Shown here piece after piece: positions 48,558 through 57,896 of a stretch of DNA of 64,000 nt. The translations under genes were made by a program, and so were the position numbers. The notes beneath the pieces were generated by a model. The model did not search any database. It saw only the letters and a program-made list of their open reading frames with translations, and had not been told where the DNA came from. This DNA comes from Pseudomonas sp. NFACC02 (GTDB lineage Bacteria > Pseudomonadota > Gammaproteobacteria > Pseudomonadales > Pseudomonadaceae). The first letter of the stretch is position 1. The number at the start of each line of letters is the position of its first letter. The DNA is taken from NCBI RefSeq assembly GCF_900110765.1, contig NZ_FOEO01000013.1:62001-126000 (forward strand), read 5' to 3'.

Positions 48558-50078
48558 ATGCAAACGCCGAACGAGCTGGTCGCAAAAAGCGCTGTCGAAC
48601 TTAAGCAATTGATGGATACCCGCCAGGTTTCCCCTGTTGAACTGCTTAATGACTGTATTGCGCGCATCGAACAGTTGAACCCGAAGATCAACGCGTTTTG
48701 CGCCACCTCGTTCGAACGTGCCCACGATGAAGCCGTTGCAGTGGAGCAGGCGATCATGAAAGGCCGGCCGCGCGGCTTGCTGAGCGGCCTGCCCATTGGC
48801 ATCAAGGATCTTGAAGAGACCGAAGGACTGCTGACCACTTATGGGTCGCCGCTGTTTCGCGGCAATGTTCCTTCCAAAGATAACGAGCTGGTGCGCCGCT
48901 TGCGTGCTGCAGGGGCCGTGGTCGTGGGTAAAACCAACGTGCCGGAAATGGGCGCAGGAGCCAATACCCGTAATCCGGTGTGGGGCGCGACGGGCAACCC
49001 GTTCAACCCGCGCCTGAATGCCGGTGGTTCCTCCGGTGGCGCGGCGGCGGCGTTGGCAGCGGACATGGTGCCCTTGTGCAGCGGTTCCGACACCGGCGGT
49101 TCGCTGAGGATCCCGGCTGCGAAGTGCGGCATTGTCGGATTGCGTACGTCGCCTGGCCTGGTGCCCAGCGAGCGCAAACTGCTGGGCTGGACGCCGATTT
49201 CAGTGGTCGGGCCCATGGGGCGCAATGTCGATGACACTTGGCTACAACTGGCGGCAACGGCGGGCATCGCGGCCACCGACCCGTTGAGCTATGAGTTCAG
49301 CATGCCCGGCGAGATCAGTGATGGTGTGGACCTTTCGAAGCTGCGGGTCGGTTACACCGAAGACTTCGGCGTGTGCGATGTTGATAACGATATTCGCCAG
49401 GTATTCCGCAACAAGATAGCGGCGCTGAAAAATGCGTTTGCTTCGTGCGAAGAAGTCCAGATCGACATGCAGCACGCACACCGGTGTTTTGATGTTGTGC
49501 GCGCCGAGGCGTTCGTCGGCAGCCTGCAGGCCGCTTACGAAAAAGACCCGGCCTCATTAGGCCCCAACCCGCGAGCCAATTATGAAATGGGCGCAAAAAT
49601 GTCGCTCAAGGATTGTGTCTGGGCGGGTGCCGAGCAAACGCGCATCTTCCGTCGTTTCCAGCAGTTGTTCAGTCAGTATGACCTGATCCTGTCGCCCACC
49701 ACGCCGGTGTCGGCGTTTGCTTGGGAGCAGCCGTACCTGACTCACATCAACGGCGTCGAGTTGGAGAATTATTACCGCTGGCTAGCACTGACCTACGTCG
49801 TCACGTTGGCGACCAACCCTGCTCTGTCAATGCCGATGGGCGTCGATCACCTGGGCATGCCATTCGGCATGCAGGTCATCGGCAAGTTTCGCGGCGACCT
49901 GCAACTGTTGATCGCGGCTCGCGCTCTGGAAAGCTACTGCGATCAAAGCGCCGAGTTGCGCCGTCCATTGCCGGACATCGAAGCTCTTTTGAACAGCACC
50001 GTGGATTTGTCTACACCGGTGACCCATCCGCCGCTGGAGCAATTGGGCGGCAGCAGTGTCGGCCTGTCCGCCGTTTGA
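48558..50078 (+). CDS. Amidase-signature-family amidase
   Basis: A 506-residue hydrolase. The Ser-cisSer-Lys triad is visible: Lys83 in GIKDLEET, cis-Ser158 in AGGSSGGAAAALAADM and nucleophile Ser182 in SDTGGSLRIPAA. VVVGKTNVPEMG and NPFNPRLNAGG are family marks. Substrate unknown; the next gene, 18 nt on, encodes D-serine ammonia-lyase, so it may release D-serine or a similar amine acid from an amide. A short upstream extension to 48546 lacks a ribosome site. Confidence 0.9.
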   Translation: MQTPNELVAKSAVELKQLMDTRQVSPVELLNDCIARIEQLNPKINAFCATSFERAHDEAVAVEQAIMKGRPRGLLSGLPIGIKDLEETEGLLTTYGSPLFRGNVPSKDNELVRRLRAAGAVVVGKTNVPEMGAGANTRNPVWGATGNPFNPRLNAGGSSGGAAAALAADMVPLCSGSDTGGSLRIPAAKCGIVGLRTSPGLVPSERKLLGWTPISVVGPMGRNVDDTWLQLAATAGIAATDPLSYEFSMPGEISDGVDLSKLRVGYTEDFGVCDVDNDIRQVFRNKIAALKNAFASCEEVQIDMQHAHRCFDVVRAEAFVGSLQAAYEKDPASLGPNPRANYEMGAKMSLKDCVWAGAEQTRIFRRFQQLFSQYDLILSPTTPVSAFAWEQPYLTHINGVELENYYRWLALTYVVTLATNPALSMPMGVDHLGMPFGMQVIGKFRGDLQLLIAARALESYCDQSAELRRPLPDIEALLNSTVDLSTPVTHPPLEQLGGSSVGLSAV

Positions 50079-50096
50079 ATCTAGTGAGTGAACGAA

Positions 50097-51458
50097 ATGA
50101 TCACGTCGGTTTACGCAAAAGATCTGAACACCTGGAAGCGCGAATTTCCTTTGATGGCCTCGTTGCTGGCCCTGGATCCTGTTACCTGGTTCAATCCAGG
50201 CATCGCGCCACTGGAAACGGCGCTGGGGGACATTGAGTTGGGCGCATCAGACGTGGCCGACGCCAGTGCTCGACTGCAGCGGTTTGCGTCGTTTCTCGCC
50301 CACGCTTTCCCCGAAGTGGCGGCCAGTGACGGGATCATTGAGTCAGAACTGGTAGCGGTGCCTGAATTTGCCCAGGCATTGTGCGAGCGCTACGGGGTTG
50401 ACCAATCTGTCACGCTGCTGTTGAAGAAGGACAGCCATCTGCCGATCTCTGGCTCGGTCAAGGCACGGGGCGGGATCTACGAGGTGCTGTTTCACGCAGA
50501 GCAACTGGCGATCCGTCACGGCCTGCTGACCATCGACGATGATTACCGCAAGCTCGCGGAGCCGCAGTGCCGAGCGCTGTTTGGGGCGCACAAGATTGCG
50601 GTAGGTTCCACCGGCAATCTGGGCATGTCGATTGGCATTGCCGGTGCGCGTTTAGGCTTTGCCACCACCGTGCACATGTCAGCCGATGCCCGGCAGTGGA
50701 AGAAAGACAAACTACGTGCCCATGGCGTTACCGTCATTGAATACGCCGGTGACTATGGCAAGGCGGTGGAGCAGGGCAGGAAGGAGGCGGAAGCGGACCC
50801 AGCTTGTCACTTCATTGACGACGAAAACTCCACCACCCTGTTCCTCGGCTATTCCGTGGCCGGTGAACGTCTGAAGGCTCAGTTCGAGCAACGTGGGATC
50901 ACGGTCGATGCTGCGCATCCATTGTTCGTCTATCTGCCTTGCGGTGTCGGTGGTGGTCCAGGTGGCATCGCGTTCGGGCTGAAGCTGGCTTTCGGCGACC
51001 ACGTCCACTGCATTTTTGCCGAGCCGATCCAGTCGCCTTGCATGTTGATGGGGGTGTACACCGGGCTGCACGACAGCCTGGCGGTGCAGGATTTTGGCAT
51101 CAGCAACCTGACGGCGGCAGATGGCTTGGCGGTGGGGCGGCCTTCAGGGTTCGTCGGTCGCTCAATGCAGCGCATGCTTGATGGTTATTACACGCTTGGC
51201 GATGACGAGATGTTTGCCTTGTTGTACCTGATGCAATCCACCCAAGGTATCGCGCTGGAACCGTCGGCTCTAGCTGGAGCGCCTGGTTTTGCCCGGGTAC
51301 TGTTGGAGCAACAAGGTTACAGGCAGCGCATGGGTTTCAGCCCGCAGGTCATGAATAACGCCACGCACCTGATCTGGGCCACGGGTGGCGGCATGGTGCC
51401 GGTGGCCGAGATGGACACATACATCGCGACCGGGCATGCATGCGTGGCGGCGGGTTAA
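50097..51458 (+). CDS. dsdA: D-serine ammonia-lyase
   Basis: A 453-residue PLP enzyme (fold II) turning D-serine into pyruvate and ammonia. Schiff-base lysine Lys122 in SGSVKARGG, phosphate-binding [27 protein letters not shown] and EPSALAG. Length and order match E. coli DsdA. It follows the amidase by 18 nt under the same LysR, so it probably degrades the amidase product. The pairing of amidase and DsdA is not one I know from a described pathway. Confidence 0.92.
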   Translation: MITSVYAKDLNTWKREFPLMASLLALDPVTWFNPGIAPLETALGDIELGASDVADASARLQRFASFLAHAFPEVAASDGIIESELVAVPEFAQALCERYGVDQSVTLLLKKDSHLPISGSVKARGGIYEVLFHAEQLAIRHGLLTIDDDYRKLAEPQCRALFGAHKIAVGSTGNLGMSIGIAGARLGFATTVHMSADARQWKKDKLRAHGVTVIEYAGDYGKAVEQGRKEAEADPACHFIDDENSTTLFLGYSVAGERLKAQFEQRGITVDAAHPLFVYLPCGVGGGPGGIAFGLKLAFGDHVHCIFAEPIQSPCMLMGVYTGLHDSLAVQDFGISNLTAADGLAVGRPSGFVGRSMQRMLDGYYTLGDDEMFALLYLMQSTQGIALEPSALAGAPGFARVLLEQQGYRQRMGFSPQVMNNATHLIWATGGGMVPVAEMDTYIATGHACVAAG

Positions 51459-51517
51459 ACATCCGCTGCACTCAACGTCAGGTCCGCAAGTGAACGAAAT
51501 AGGCGGACCTGTCGCGG

Positions 51518-51928
51518 CTAATGACAGCCTCGATTGCCTGTCCGGGGCCTGGCGGCGGATTGAGCGCGCGGCGTCAAGATGGCGAGGGCAATCGCCGCCA
51601 TGAAGAGGGCCGGCACATCACCGGCCAAGTGTCCCATCTGTCCTGGCTGGGTGACCGCCTGGACGCTCATGATTCCTGCGTGTATGGCGCTAGACCAGAC
51701 GGTGAACCAGATAAGGCTCAGATTGGCCAATGGATCACGTGCCGCCAGGACCAAGAACACGCCAAGTGTGGCGTAGATACCAACGATCATCATCGGGTAG
51801 TCCGAGTGACCGGTGTGCCAGGCCCAGCCGGACGGCCAGAACACCATGAGTGGGTAGAGAGCAAGGCACGCGAGCCCAGACAGAATCAGAGCGACGCGTA
51901 GATACCTGAGGCGATCGGTTAGGGTCAT
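51518..51928 (-). CDS. Four-helix membrane protein (DUF6632-like)
   Basis: A 136-residue protein with four hydrophobic segments (about 12-30, 46-62, 72-90, 105-119). AGGAG lies 6 nt before the ATG at 51928. The layout resembles small DUF6632 proteins; function unknown. It converges on dsdA. Confidence 0.65.
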   Translation of the reverse strand: MTLTDRLRYLRVALILSGLACLALYPLMVFWPSGWAWHTGHSDYPMMIVGIYATLGVFLVLAARDPLANLSLIWFTVWSSAIHAGIMSVQAVTQPGQMGHLAGDVPALFMAAIALAILTPRAQSAARPRTGNRGCH

Positions 51929-52255
51929 GGCGGACTCCTCTTTGGGCCCAATTTGCGCAAACCGTTCTGGCAGCAGATCAAGCATAGCTACTCATTCGCT
52001 ATGACTCCCTCCACCGGCTGCCACTGATATGTTGTTCCTGGTAGGGCTTGATTCAGTACCTTTGCTCATCGTCAACGCGTGCGATGGCCAGCGGTCCGGG
52101 TTCGAATCGAAAGATGGGATGAATGGAAGCCCCAAGAGATCAACGTGCGAATTCGTTCGGGGTTTGCTGAGCTACGGGAAGGAATCGGCGGTCCATATAA
52201 GCCAGACCTCCAGATTTAAAGCGGGTGATTTTGCTATGACCAAGGAAATCCCATC

Positions 52256-52678
52256 ATGAACGACCCTTTCAATCTCTCTCGATTTGTTGACGCGCAGCGG
52301 CCGGTTTTCAGCCGAGTTATGGATGAACTGCGCGAAGGCCGTAAGACGAGCCACTGGATGTGGTTCGTGTTTCCCCAGCTCAAGGGATTGGGCACAAGCG
52401 AAACTGCAATGCGTTTCGGCATCGCTGATATGAGAGAGGCGCGCGCTTATCTGGAGCACCCTTTGCTCGGGCCGCGTCTCGTGGAGTGTGTCGAGGCTCT
52501 GCTCAAACATGGCGATTCAAGCGCCCTGCAGATTTTTGGCTCGCCCGATGATCTGAAGCTGCGCTCATGCCTGACATTGTTCAACGAAGCCCAGCCGGAA
52601 GCAGCCTTGTATCAGCGAGCGCTCGATCAGTTCTATGGCGGGAAGCCGGACGACAGAACCATTCAGTTGCTACGGTAG
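52256..52678 (+). CDS. DUF1810-family protein
   Basis: A 140-residue soluble protein with the conserved pattern FNLSRFVDAQ, SHWMWFVFPQLKGLG, MRFGI, AYLEHPLLGPRL, IFGSPDDLKLRSCLTLF and RALDQFYGG that defines DUF1810. Function not established. It stands alone. Confidence 0.87.
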   Translation: MNDPFNLSRFVDAQRPVFSRVMDELREGRKTSHWMWFVFPQLKGLGTSETAMRFGIADMREARAYLEHPLLGPRLVECVEALLKHGDSSALQIFGSPDDLKLRSCLTLFNEAQPEAALYQRALDQFYGGKPDDRTIQLLR

Positions 52679-53128
52679 GCTGCGTTTCAGAACCTGGGCC
52701 GGTTGGACACATTTACATCTGAAGGGCCGCCTGCCACGGGATAGGTGCGCCTGCACTAAGCGAAAAACCTCAAACTATCCCAATAACAAAACAACAATGG
52801 CCCACGAAGGGCCGAGAAACCCTTCAACGCGGTGAGTAGATTCTGTGGTTGTGGCCTTGCCTGAGTTCAGGCGAACTGAAAGTCAGACGTTTTCAATAGA
52901 ATCAGCCGAAAGCGAGCTCTGGTGAGCGGCAGTTTCGACTTGGATACGCCGTTATTGCCGCGCAAAGCCGCGTCATTGCTGATTGCGACAGTTCTGCGCT
53001 TCTTCCAGGCTCAGCCCTTAAAAAACACAATGCTGCGCAGCGGGCTTCAAAAAGGCACCAATCCGCTATCATTTAACCGTACCCAGAACTGTTGTCGGGC
53101 TGCACAGACGTTCAACAGGGGAGGGGTT
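52679..53128. other. Intergenic stretch before the lipoprotein gene
   Basis: About 450 nt. An open frame in line with the lipoprotein begins at 52922 but lacks a ribosome site and reads through without a signal; I take it as leader or promoter DNA. Nothing else recognised. Confidence 0.5.
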
Positions 53129-54385
53129 ATGAAAACGATCTTTGAAAAAAGTCCACTGTGGGGTATCCGACTCTTTATCATTTGCTCTGTCATAGGCATA
53201 TGGGGGTGTTCACCGCCCAATCGTGAGGTCAATAGTTCTCTCCAGTCGAAGAGCGAGCCGCTCGGAGAGAGCGTTGTTGAGCCAGCATTGGAGCAGCCTC
53301 GCCACAAGCAAGTGAAGGATGTCGAAAAAAGCTTATCTAATAATAGCCAACCGAAAGTTATTAAGAATGTCAGGGAAGTTAACGCAAAACAGCCTCCCGC
53401 GAATGTTTCGCCTGTGCAGAAGGAAGACAGGTTGAGTTTGATTTCCTCCGCCAACTCTTCTGTCAACTTAACCAGAGGCCGGCTTCTGCACCTCATCGCC
53501 CCACCGACAGCAATAAATCGATCGATTGCCCCGGCTCCAATTGCGGAATCCTCTTTGCCCGCAACGGAAATTCCAGTATCTCGGGATGATGAACCTCGCG
53601 TTAACGAATCCTACTTAACGCTCGCTCCGAATGAAGGCTATGCGACGATGGCCTCCACGTCTCAAGCATCGCCGCCACCCCCTAAATCGGAGGATGTGGT
53701 TTTCAGTCAGAAGCCAGTGGTAGCCGATGCTACTTCCATGCACCCGTCCATAGCTAAGCCGACAGAATCCATAAAGGCAACTCTAGACACTTCTTACATC
53801 GATAATGTGCTCAAACGATTGGTTGTAGGAAATGTGACCTATAACTGGCCTGAAAAAATTCCCACCAACGGATGGACAACGATCGAGCTCCTGATAGGCG
53901 CTCATAAAACGCCCGAGGAGTTGAAAACCTTACTGGCTGAAATTCAGAGTCAACGTTCATCGGTCCGTGGACTCGTTATGTCTTCGGAAGCAAAGTTGTC
54001 GAATAAGATGCAAGCCTCACTCACCGGGCCGGATTTCGATATTAAGCCCTCAGATCCTGTAGTAAAGCCGCTCGCCGGGATAGAGCCTACGGTTTGGGAA
54101 TGGACTGTGAAGCCCAAGGTTTCGGGGACTTTATTGTTGACGATGAAACTAGAGGCAATTATTACTGATGGCCAGATTGAAACGCCGTGGGTGGTTCAAA
54201 CCTGGGAAAAGAATATCGAGGTGGAAACGAGTTTATGGGAAACATTCAAAGAATTTTTGAACCAGACCCTGTTTAAACCCGAAAACCTCTGGACGTGGAT
54301 AGTTCTTCCGGTGTTGGGCGTGATGGGTATGCTACTCAAAAAAGGGTGGAAAAGATTTAGAGCCAACGTTGGGGCAGCTGAGTAA
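53129..54385 (+). CDS. Lipoprotein with C-terminal membrane anchor, unknown function
   Basis: A 418-residue protein with a lipoprotein signal (hydrophobic IRLFIICSVIGIW, then GC as lipobox). A long low-complexity Ser/Pro/Lys-rich linker spans about 30-215, and a folded domain about 220-385 carries TVWEWTVKPKVSGTLLL. A membrane helix lies near 398-412 (WIVLPVLGVMGMLL), followed by a basic tail. GGGGAGG lies just before the ATG. It could tether two membranes or span the periplasm. Codons are richer in A and T than in the neighbours, a sign of transfer. I do not recognise the family. Confidence 0.75.
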   Translation: MKTIFEKSPLWGIRLFIICSVIGIWGCSPPNREVNSSLQSKSEPLGESVVEPALEQPRHKQVKDVEKSLSNNSQPKVIKNVREVNAKQPPANVSPVQKEDRLSLISSANSSVNLTRGRLLHLIAPPTAINRSIAPAPIAESSLPATEIPVSRDDEPRVNESYLTLAPNEGYATMASTSQASPPPPKSEDVVFSQKPVVADATSMHPSIAKPTESIKATLDTSYIDNVLKRLVVGNVTYNWPEKIPTNGWTTIELLIGAHKTPEELKTLLAEIQSQRSSVRGLVMSSEAKLSNKMQASLTGPDFDIKPSDPVVKPLAGIEPTVWEWTVKPKVSGTLLLTMKLEAIITDGQIETPWVVQTWEKNIEVETSLWETFKEFLNQTLFKPENLWTWIVLPVLGVMGMLLKKGWKRFRANVGAAE

Positions 54386-54476
54386 TTGCCGATTGAAGCT
54401 CCCTGTCCAGCGAGTTGCGTGAAATCGTATAGCGAGGCATCGGTCGCAAGTCGACACGACGCTCCGATAGCGGGCA

Positions 54477-55409
54477 TCACGCGACCTTACTGGTGCCATC
54501 GATTTCGCGCACATGTCCTTTCGCTGTCTTACCCGCCTGCTGCACCGCCCATTTCATGAACTCCACAATCGCCCACTCCTCGCGCCGTTCCTTGGCGCAG
54601 TACACGAAGTAGTCGAACTTCAGTTCTGAGGTGGCATTGGTCACTTGCACCAGGCGTTTGGACTGCAGGGCTTCGGAAGCGAAGACGCTGTTGACCAGTG
54701 CGATGCCTTGGCCAGCGCATGCGGCACTTATCAACAGGGACTCGTCGCCGTAGCTGGAGCCCTGGATCATTTTGCGGTTACCCATGCCGAAGGCATTCAT
54801 CCACACCTTCCAGTAATTGCGTTCGGTGTCCTGCAGCAGTGGATAAGTCAGGCAATCCTGTGGACTTTCGATGGTGCGTTGGTTGCTGAGCAGGTTGGGG
54901 CTGCAGACGGGGATGAGGTAAGAGGACCACAGGCGGGTGGCATGGTTGTCCGGGCTGCTGGCCATTTCTCGCTGAATGGAGATATCCACATGCCCGTGTT
55001 TGAGATCGGAGAGGCCGTTGCAGATCTGGATCGAGATTTCGATGCTCGGGCAGCGCTCTTTGAAGTCGCCCAGCGCCGGGATCAGCCAGGAGCTGGCGAT
55101 GGTAGACGTCGTGCTGATGACCAGTCGGGTTTGCCGAGGTTGTTTCAGGGCGGCGCCGGACCACGCTTTTTCAATGACGTCGAAGGTGTCGGACAGTTCA
55201 TCGAACAGGGTCCGGCCGCTGGCCGTGAGCCGAATACCCTTGGCGTCGCGCTCGAACAGGCGCTTGCCGATCTGGTCTTCCAGGCCCTTGATTTGCTGGC
55301 TGATGGCGGCCGGGGAAACGCACAGGTGGTCGGCGGCACGTTTCATACTGCCCACTTTGCACACCTCGACGAAGGTACGAAGGGCAATCAACGGGATCGC
55401 TCTGCTCAT
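54477..55409 (-). CDS. LysR-family regulator, GcvA-like
   Basis: A 310-residue regulator with wHTH IALRTFVEVCKVGSMKRAADHLCVSPAAISQQIKGLEDQIG and a GcvA-like effector domain (GLSDLKHGHVDISIQ, YLIPVCSPNLL). Start at MSRAIPL with GGAG about 9 nt upstream. It lies downstream of the EamA gene on the same strand. It is a paralogue of the LysR at 56.7 kb. Target unknown. Confidence 0.85.
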   Translation of the reverse strand: MSRAIPLIALRTFVEVCKVGSMKRAADHLCVSPAAISQQIKGLEDQIGKRLFERDAKGIRLTASGRTLFDELSDTFDVIEKAWSGAALKQPRQTRLVISTTSTIASSWLIPALGDFKERCPSIEISIQICNGLSDLKHGHVDISIQREMASSPDNHATRLWSSYLIPVCSPNLLSNQRTIESPQDCLTYPLLQDTERNYWKVWMNAFGMGNRKMIQGSSYGDESLLISAACAGQGIALVNSVFASEALQSKRLVQVTNATSELKFDYFVYCAKERREEWAIVEFMKWAVQQAGKTAKGHVREIDGTSKVA

Positions 55410-55597
55410 CGTGCATACTCCGTCCAAATGTCACAACCCGTCAGCCAAAGGGTTAACGCGTCTGTTCGTATTGCCATCTCGATACGTCCCAAAGCTGTTC
55501 TTGTCGCATGGCCGAGAGGAAAGCGGGCGCGGCCGGGCCCCGTCTGGTTAACGCCACCAGACAACTGCGTTTCGGGTTCAGCGGTGGATAAGTGAAA

Positions 55598-56521
55598 TCA
55601 GGTGGCGGCAGGTGAGTCCTGCGTTGCCTCTACCGGCTTGGGTTTGTTCTTGCTCAGCACGAACCACACAGCCAGGCAGATCAGGCCGCCGCCATAGAGG
55701 TGGCCGGCCGACAGGTGTTCATCCAGGAACATCACGCCCCACAGCACACCGAACGGGGGAATCAGAAAGGTCACGGTCAGTGAGCGAACCGGACCGATGT
55801 CGGCGATCAGGCGGAAATAGAGAATGTAGGCGCACGCGGTGCAGATGAAACCGACCGCCGCCAGCGATAACCAGACCGTCGAATCACCCCAGCTGGCGGG
55901 CGGATTGACGGTGGTTGAAATCGCAAAGAACGGTGCAAGGAACAGGGTGGCGCCTACCTGACTGCCGAATGCCACGAGTTTGGCGTCCAGACCGCCTCTG
56001 TCGGCGATCCACTGGCGCGTCAGGAAGCCAGCTGCGCCATAGCAACTGGTGGCGACCAGGCAGGCCAGCGCACCCATGACAACGGTCGAGGTGAACGTCA
56101 TCGGGCCCGTCGTGGTCAGCAACGTGATGCCCAGCAAACCGATGAAGACGCCCGCCGCTTTTTTGGGTGTCAGCGCATCGTTGAAGAACATCGAGCCAAT
56201 CAACACGCCCATCAAAGGTGTCGTTGCGTTGAGAATGGCCGAGTAACCCGCCGGCAACAGTATGGCTGCCATGCTGTACATCAGGAATGGAATACCTGAG
56301 TTGATGACGCCCAATACCATCGTGGCTTTGAATTTGCCTTGAAAGTCGTGCTGCGTTTTGAGGATCGCGAGGATGACCAACAAACCGATCGCGCCGAGCA
56401 GCACTCGAAAGAACGCAGTGGGTAACGCACCCAGTACGGGTGCCGCTACACGCATGAACAGAAAACTGGCTCCCCAGATCGCGGCGAGCAGCAATAGCCG
56501 AACATAATCCGATGGCCTCAT
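55598..56521 (-). CDS. EamA-family DMT transporter
   Basis: A 307-residue drug/metabolite exporter with ten helices in two EamA repeats (LLLLAAIWGASFLFMRVAAPVLGALPTAFFRVLL and the second repeat from about 145). AGGAAG lies 6 nt before the ATG at 56521. The open frame continues far upstream through the divergent LysR gene, which is an artefact. Divergent from that LysR and next to the N-N-bond operon, so export of the product or an intermediate is a fair guess. Confidence 0.88.
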   Translation of the reverse strand: MRPSDYVRLLLLAAIWGASFLFMRVAAPVLGALPTAFFRVLLGAIGLLVILAILKTQHDFQGKFKATMVLGVINSGIPFLMYSMAAILLPAGYSAILNATTPLMGVLIGSMFFNDALTPKKAAGVFIGLLGITLLTTTGPMTFTSTVVMGALACLVATSCYGAAGFLTRQWIADRGGLDAKLVAFGSQVGATLFLAPFFAISTTVNPPASWGDSTVWLSLAAVGFICTACAYILYFRLIADIGPVRSLTVTFLIPPFGVLWGVMFLDEHLSAGHLYGGGLICLAVWFVLSKNKPKPVEATQDSPAAT

Positions 56522-56634
56522 GAGACTTCCTTCCTGATCCTGTACATTCAAAACGACCCGGAAGGTGTAGATTGACGCTCGCCGAGTCAGGGTGTGATGA
56601 TTTGAGCAGTGTCTGAAGGGGCGCTCAAGCGAGC

Positions 56635-56662
56635 TTTTCTTAAGCACATTAGATTTTCTTAA
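56635..56662 (+). promoter_or_regulatory. Tandem TTTTCTTAA repeats before the LysR gene
   Basis: TTTTCTTAA occurs at 56635-56643 and 56654-56662, 19 bp apart (about two helical turns), just before the LysR start and in the divergent promoter region with EamA. CTTAA/TTAAG words also crowd the promoter of the cupin operon. Likely regulator sites; inference. Confidence 0.45.
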
Positions 56663-56674
56663 CTGAGGACCGGC

Positions 56675-57583
56675 ATGAAATTCCCGCCCCTGCACGCCTT
56701 GCTGTGTTTTGAAGCAACGGGGCGTCACGCCAGCATGAAGAGCGCGGCGGGCGAGCTTTTCGTCACTCCAGCGGCCATCAGCCAACAGATCGCCAAGCTC
56801 GAAAAGGCGGTTGGCGTCACCTTGTTCATCCGTAACACCAAGCGTCTGGAGCTCACCCCGGAAGGCAAGATTTATCTGCGTGCCATTCGCCCGGCACTGG
56901 GGCAGATAGCCGACGCGACCCAGCGCCTGATGAGCGATAACGGTCCGAATACCATCACGGTCAGTTGCACCAGCGGTTTTGCGATGCAGTGGCTGCTGCC
57001 GCGCTTGCCCGACTTTCAGGCACTCTGCCCGGGTATCGAAGTGCTGATCAGCACCACCAACCGTCTGGTCGACCTGTTGGGTGACGGGGTCGATTTTGCC
57101 GTGCGTCATGGCCTGGGTCGGTATCCGGGGCTTGAGGTCGAGATGCTGATCAACGACCGTCTGCAGCCGGTGTGCAGCCCGAGTCTGTTGCCCGAGTCGC
57201 GTTTTCTGTCGTCTCCCATCGATCTCAAGAACTACAACCTGTTGCACGATGAGCACCGTGAAGACTGGGGATTGTGGCTCAGGGCCGTGGGAATCGAGGA
57301 TGCCGAAGCCGCGGTGCAGAAGGGTTCGGTTTTTGTGGATTCCAACGGCGTGATCGAAGCCGCCCTGGCGGGCATGGGGATTGCGCTGGTCCGTCGCTCG
57401 CTGATTCGCGAGGAACTGGCCTCGGGCCGTCTGGTGGTGCCCTTTCGCGCAACCATCGACACGCCGATCGCGTATTACCTGGTGTATGACGAGACCGCCA
57501 TTCTGCCCAAGTCCAGTCGGCAGTTCAGGGATTGGCTGGTATCGCAGGCGGTGGCCAGCCAACGCGAATTCACGACCCGCTGA
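56675..57583 (+). CDS. LysR-family regulator, GcvA-like, beside the N-N-bond operon
   Basis: A 302-residue regulator; wHTH LHALLCFEATGRHASMKSAAGELFVTPAAISQQIAKLEKAVG. The effector domain has GFAMQWLLPRLPDFQALCPGIEV, VDLLGDGVDFAVRHGLG and DSNGVIEAALAGMGIALVRRSL. It is divergent from EamA and co-directional with the cupin operon that starts 313 nt later. Shared CTTAA motifs at both promoters make it the likely switch for the cluster. Confidence 0.88.
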   Translation: MKFPPLHALLCFEATGRHASMKSAAGELFVTPAAISQQIAKLEKAVGVTLFIRNTKRLELTPEGKIYLRAIRPALGQIADATQRLMSDNGPNTITVSCTSGFAMQWLLPRLPDFQALCPGIEVLISTTNRLVDLLGDGVDFAVRHGLGRYPGLEVEMLINDRLQPVCSPSLLPESRFLSSPIDLKNYNLLHDEHREDWGLWLRAVGIEDAEAAVQKGSVFVDSNGVIEAALAGMGIALVRRSLIREELASGRLVVPFRATIDTPIAYYLVYDETAILPKSSRQFRDWLVSQAVASQREFTTR

Positions 57584-57599
57584 TTGCCCCATCCACCGC

Positions 57600-57635
57600 G
57601 CGTGATTTGTCCGGGATCACGCTGTCTGGTTTTTA
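57600..57635 (+). terminator. Possible terminator after the LysR gene
   Basis: Stem GCGTGAT / ATCACGC with a 9-nt loop, followed at a distance by GGTTTTT. Moderate stem; uncertain. Confidence 0.4.
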
Positions 57636-57745
57636 TTCGCTGTTTTGGAAGGCAGTTAAGCCCTGCTTCAGTGTCCATTGGTGGGCGCAGACCCACCCAA
57701 AACCTGCTTAATCCGTTGATAAATCGAATGATTAAGCCGTGCTGA

Positions 57746-57762
57746 GTTAAGTCAGACTTAAC
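57746..57762. promoter_or_regulatory. Perfect palindrome in the promoter of the cupin operon
   Basis: GTTAAGTCAGACTTAAC is a perfect 8-1-8 inverted repeat, 134 nt before the cupin start. Further TTAAG/CTTAA words lie at about 57656, 57706 and 57732. A strong operator candidate, most simply for the LysR encoded just upstream. The rest of 57584-57896 is an untranslated promoter/leader. Confidence 0.6.
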
Positions 57763-57896
57763 CGGTAATTGCGTATTTCTTGTTTGCTCCCTCCTGCGAT
57801 TTTCTTCAGCTTATCCCCCAACTCAACGGCGTTGTGCCTCACGCGCGGACGCCGAAAAACAACGAGCAGGGATGCTTCGGGTTGAAGGATATCTTC

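Noticed and set aside
52090..52115. GGTTCGAATC, resembling a tRNA T-loop and possible attachment-site remnant
   Set aside because: The flanking bases do not form the T-stem and no acceptor or anticodon stem can be drawn around it; a chance match.
56522..57592. N-terminal extension giving a 664-residue form of the EamA protein
   Set aside because: It runs antisense through the LysR gene; the ATG at 56521 has a good ribosome site and begins the first EamA helix.
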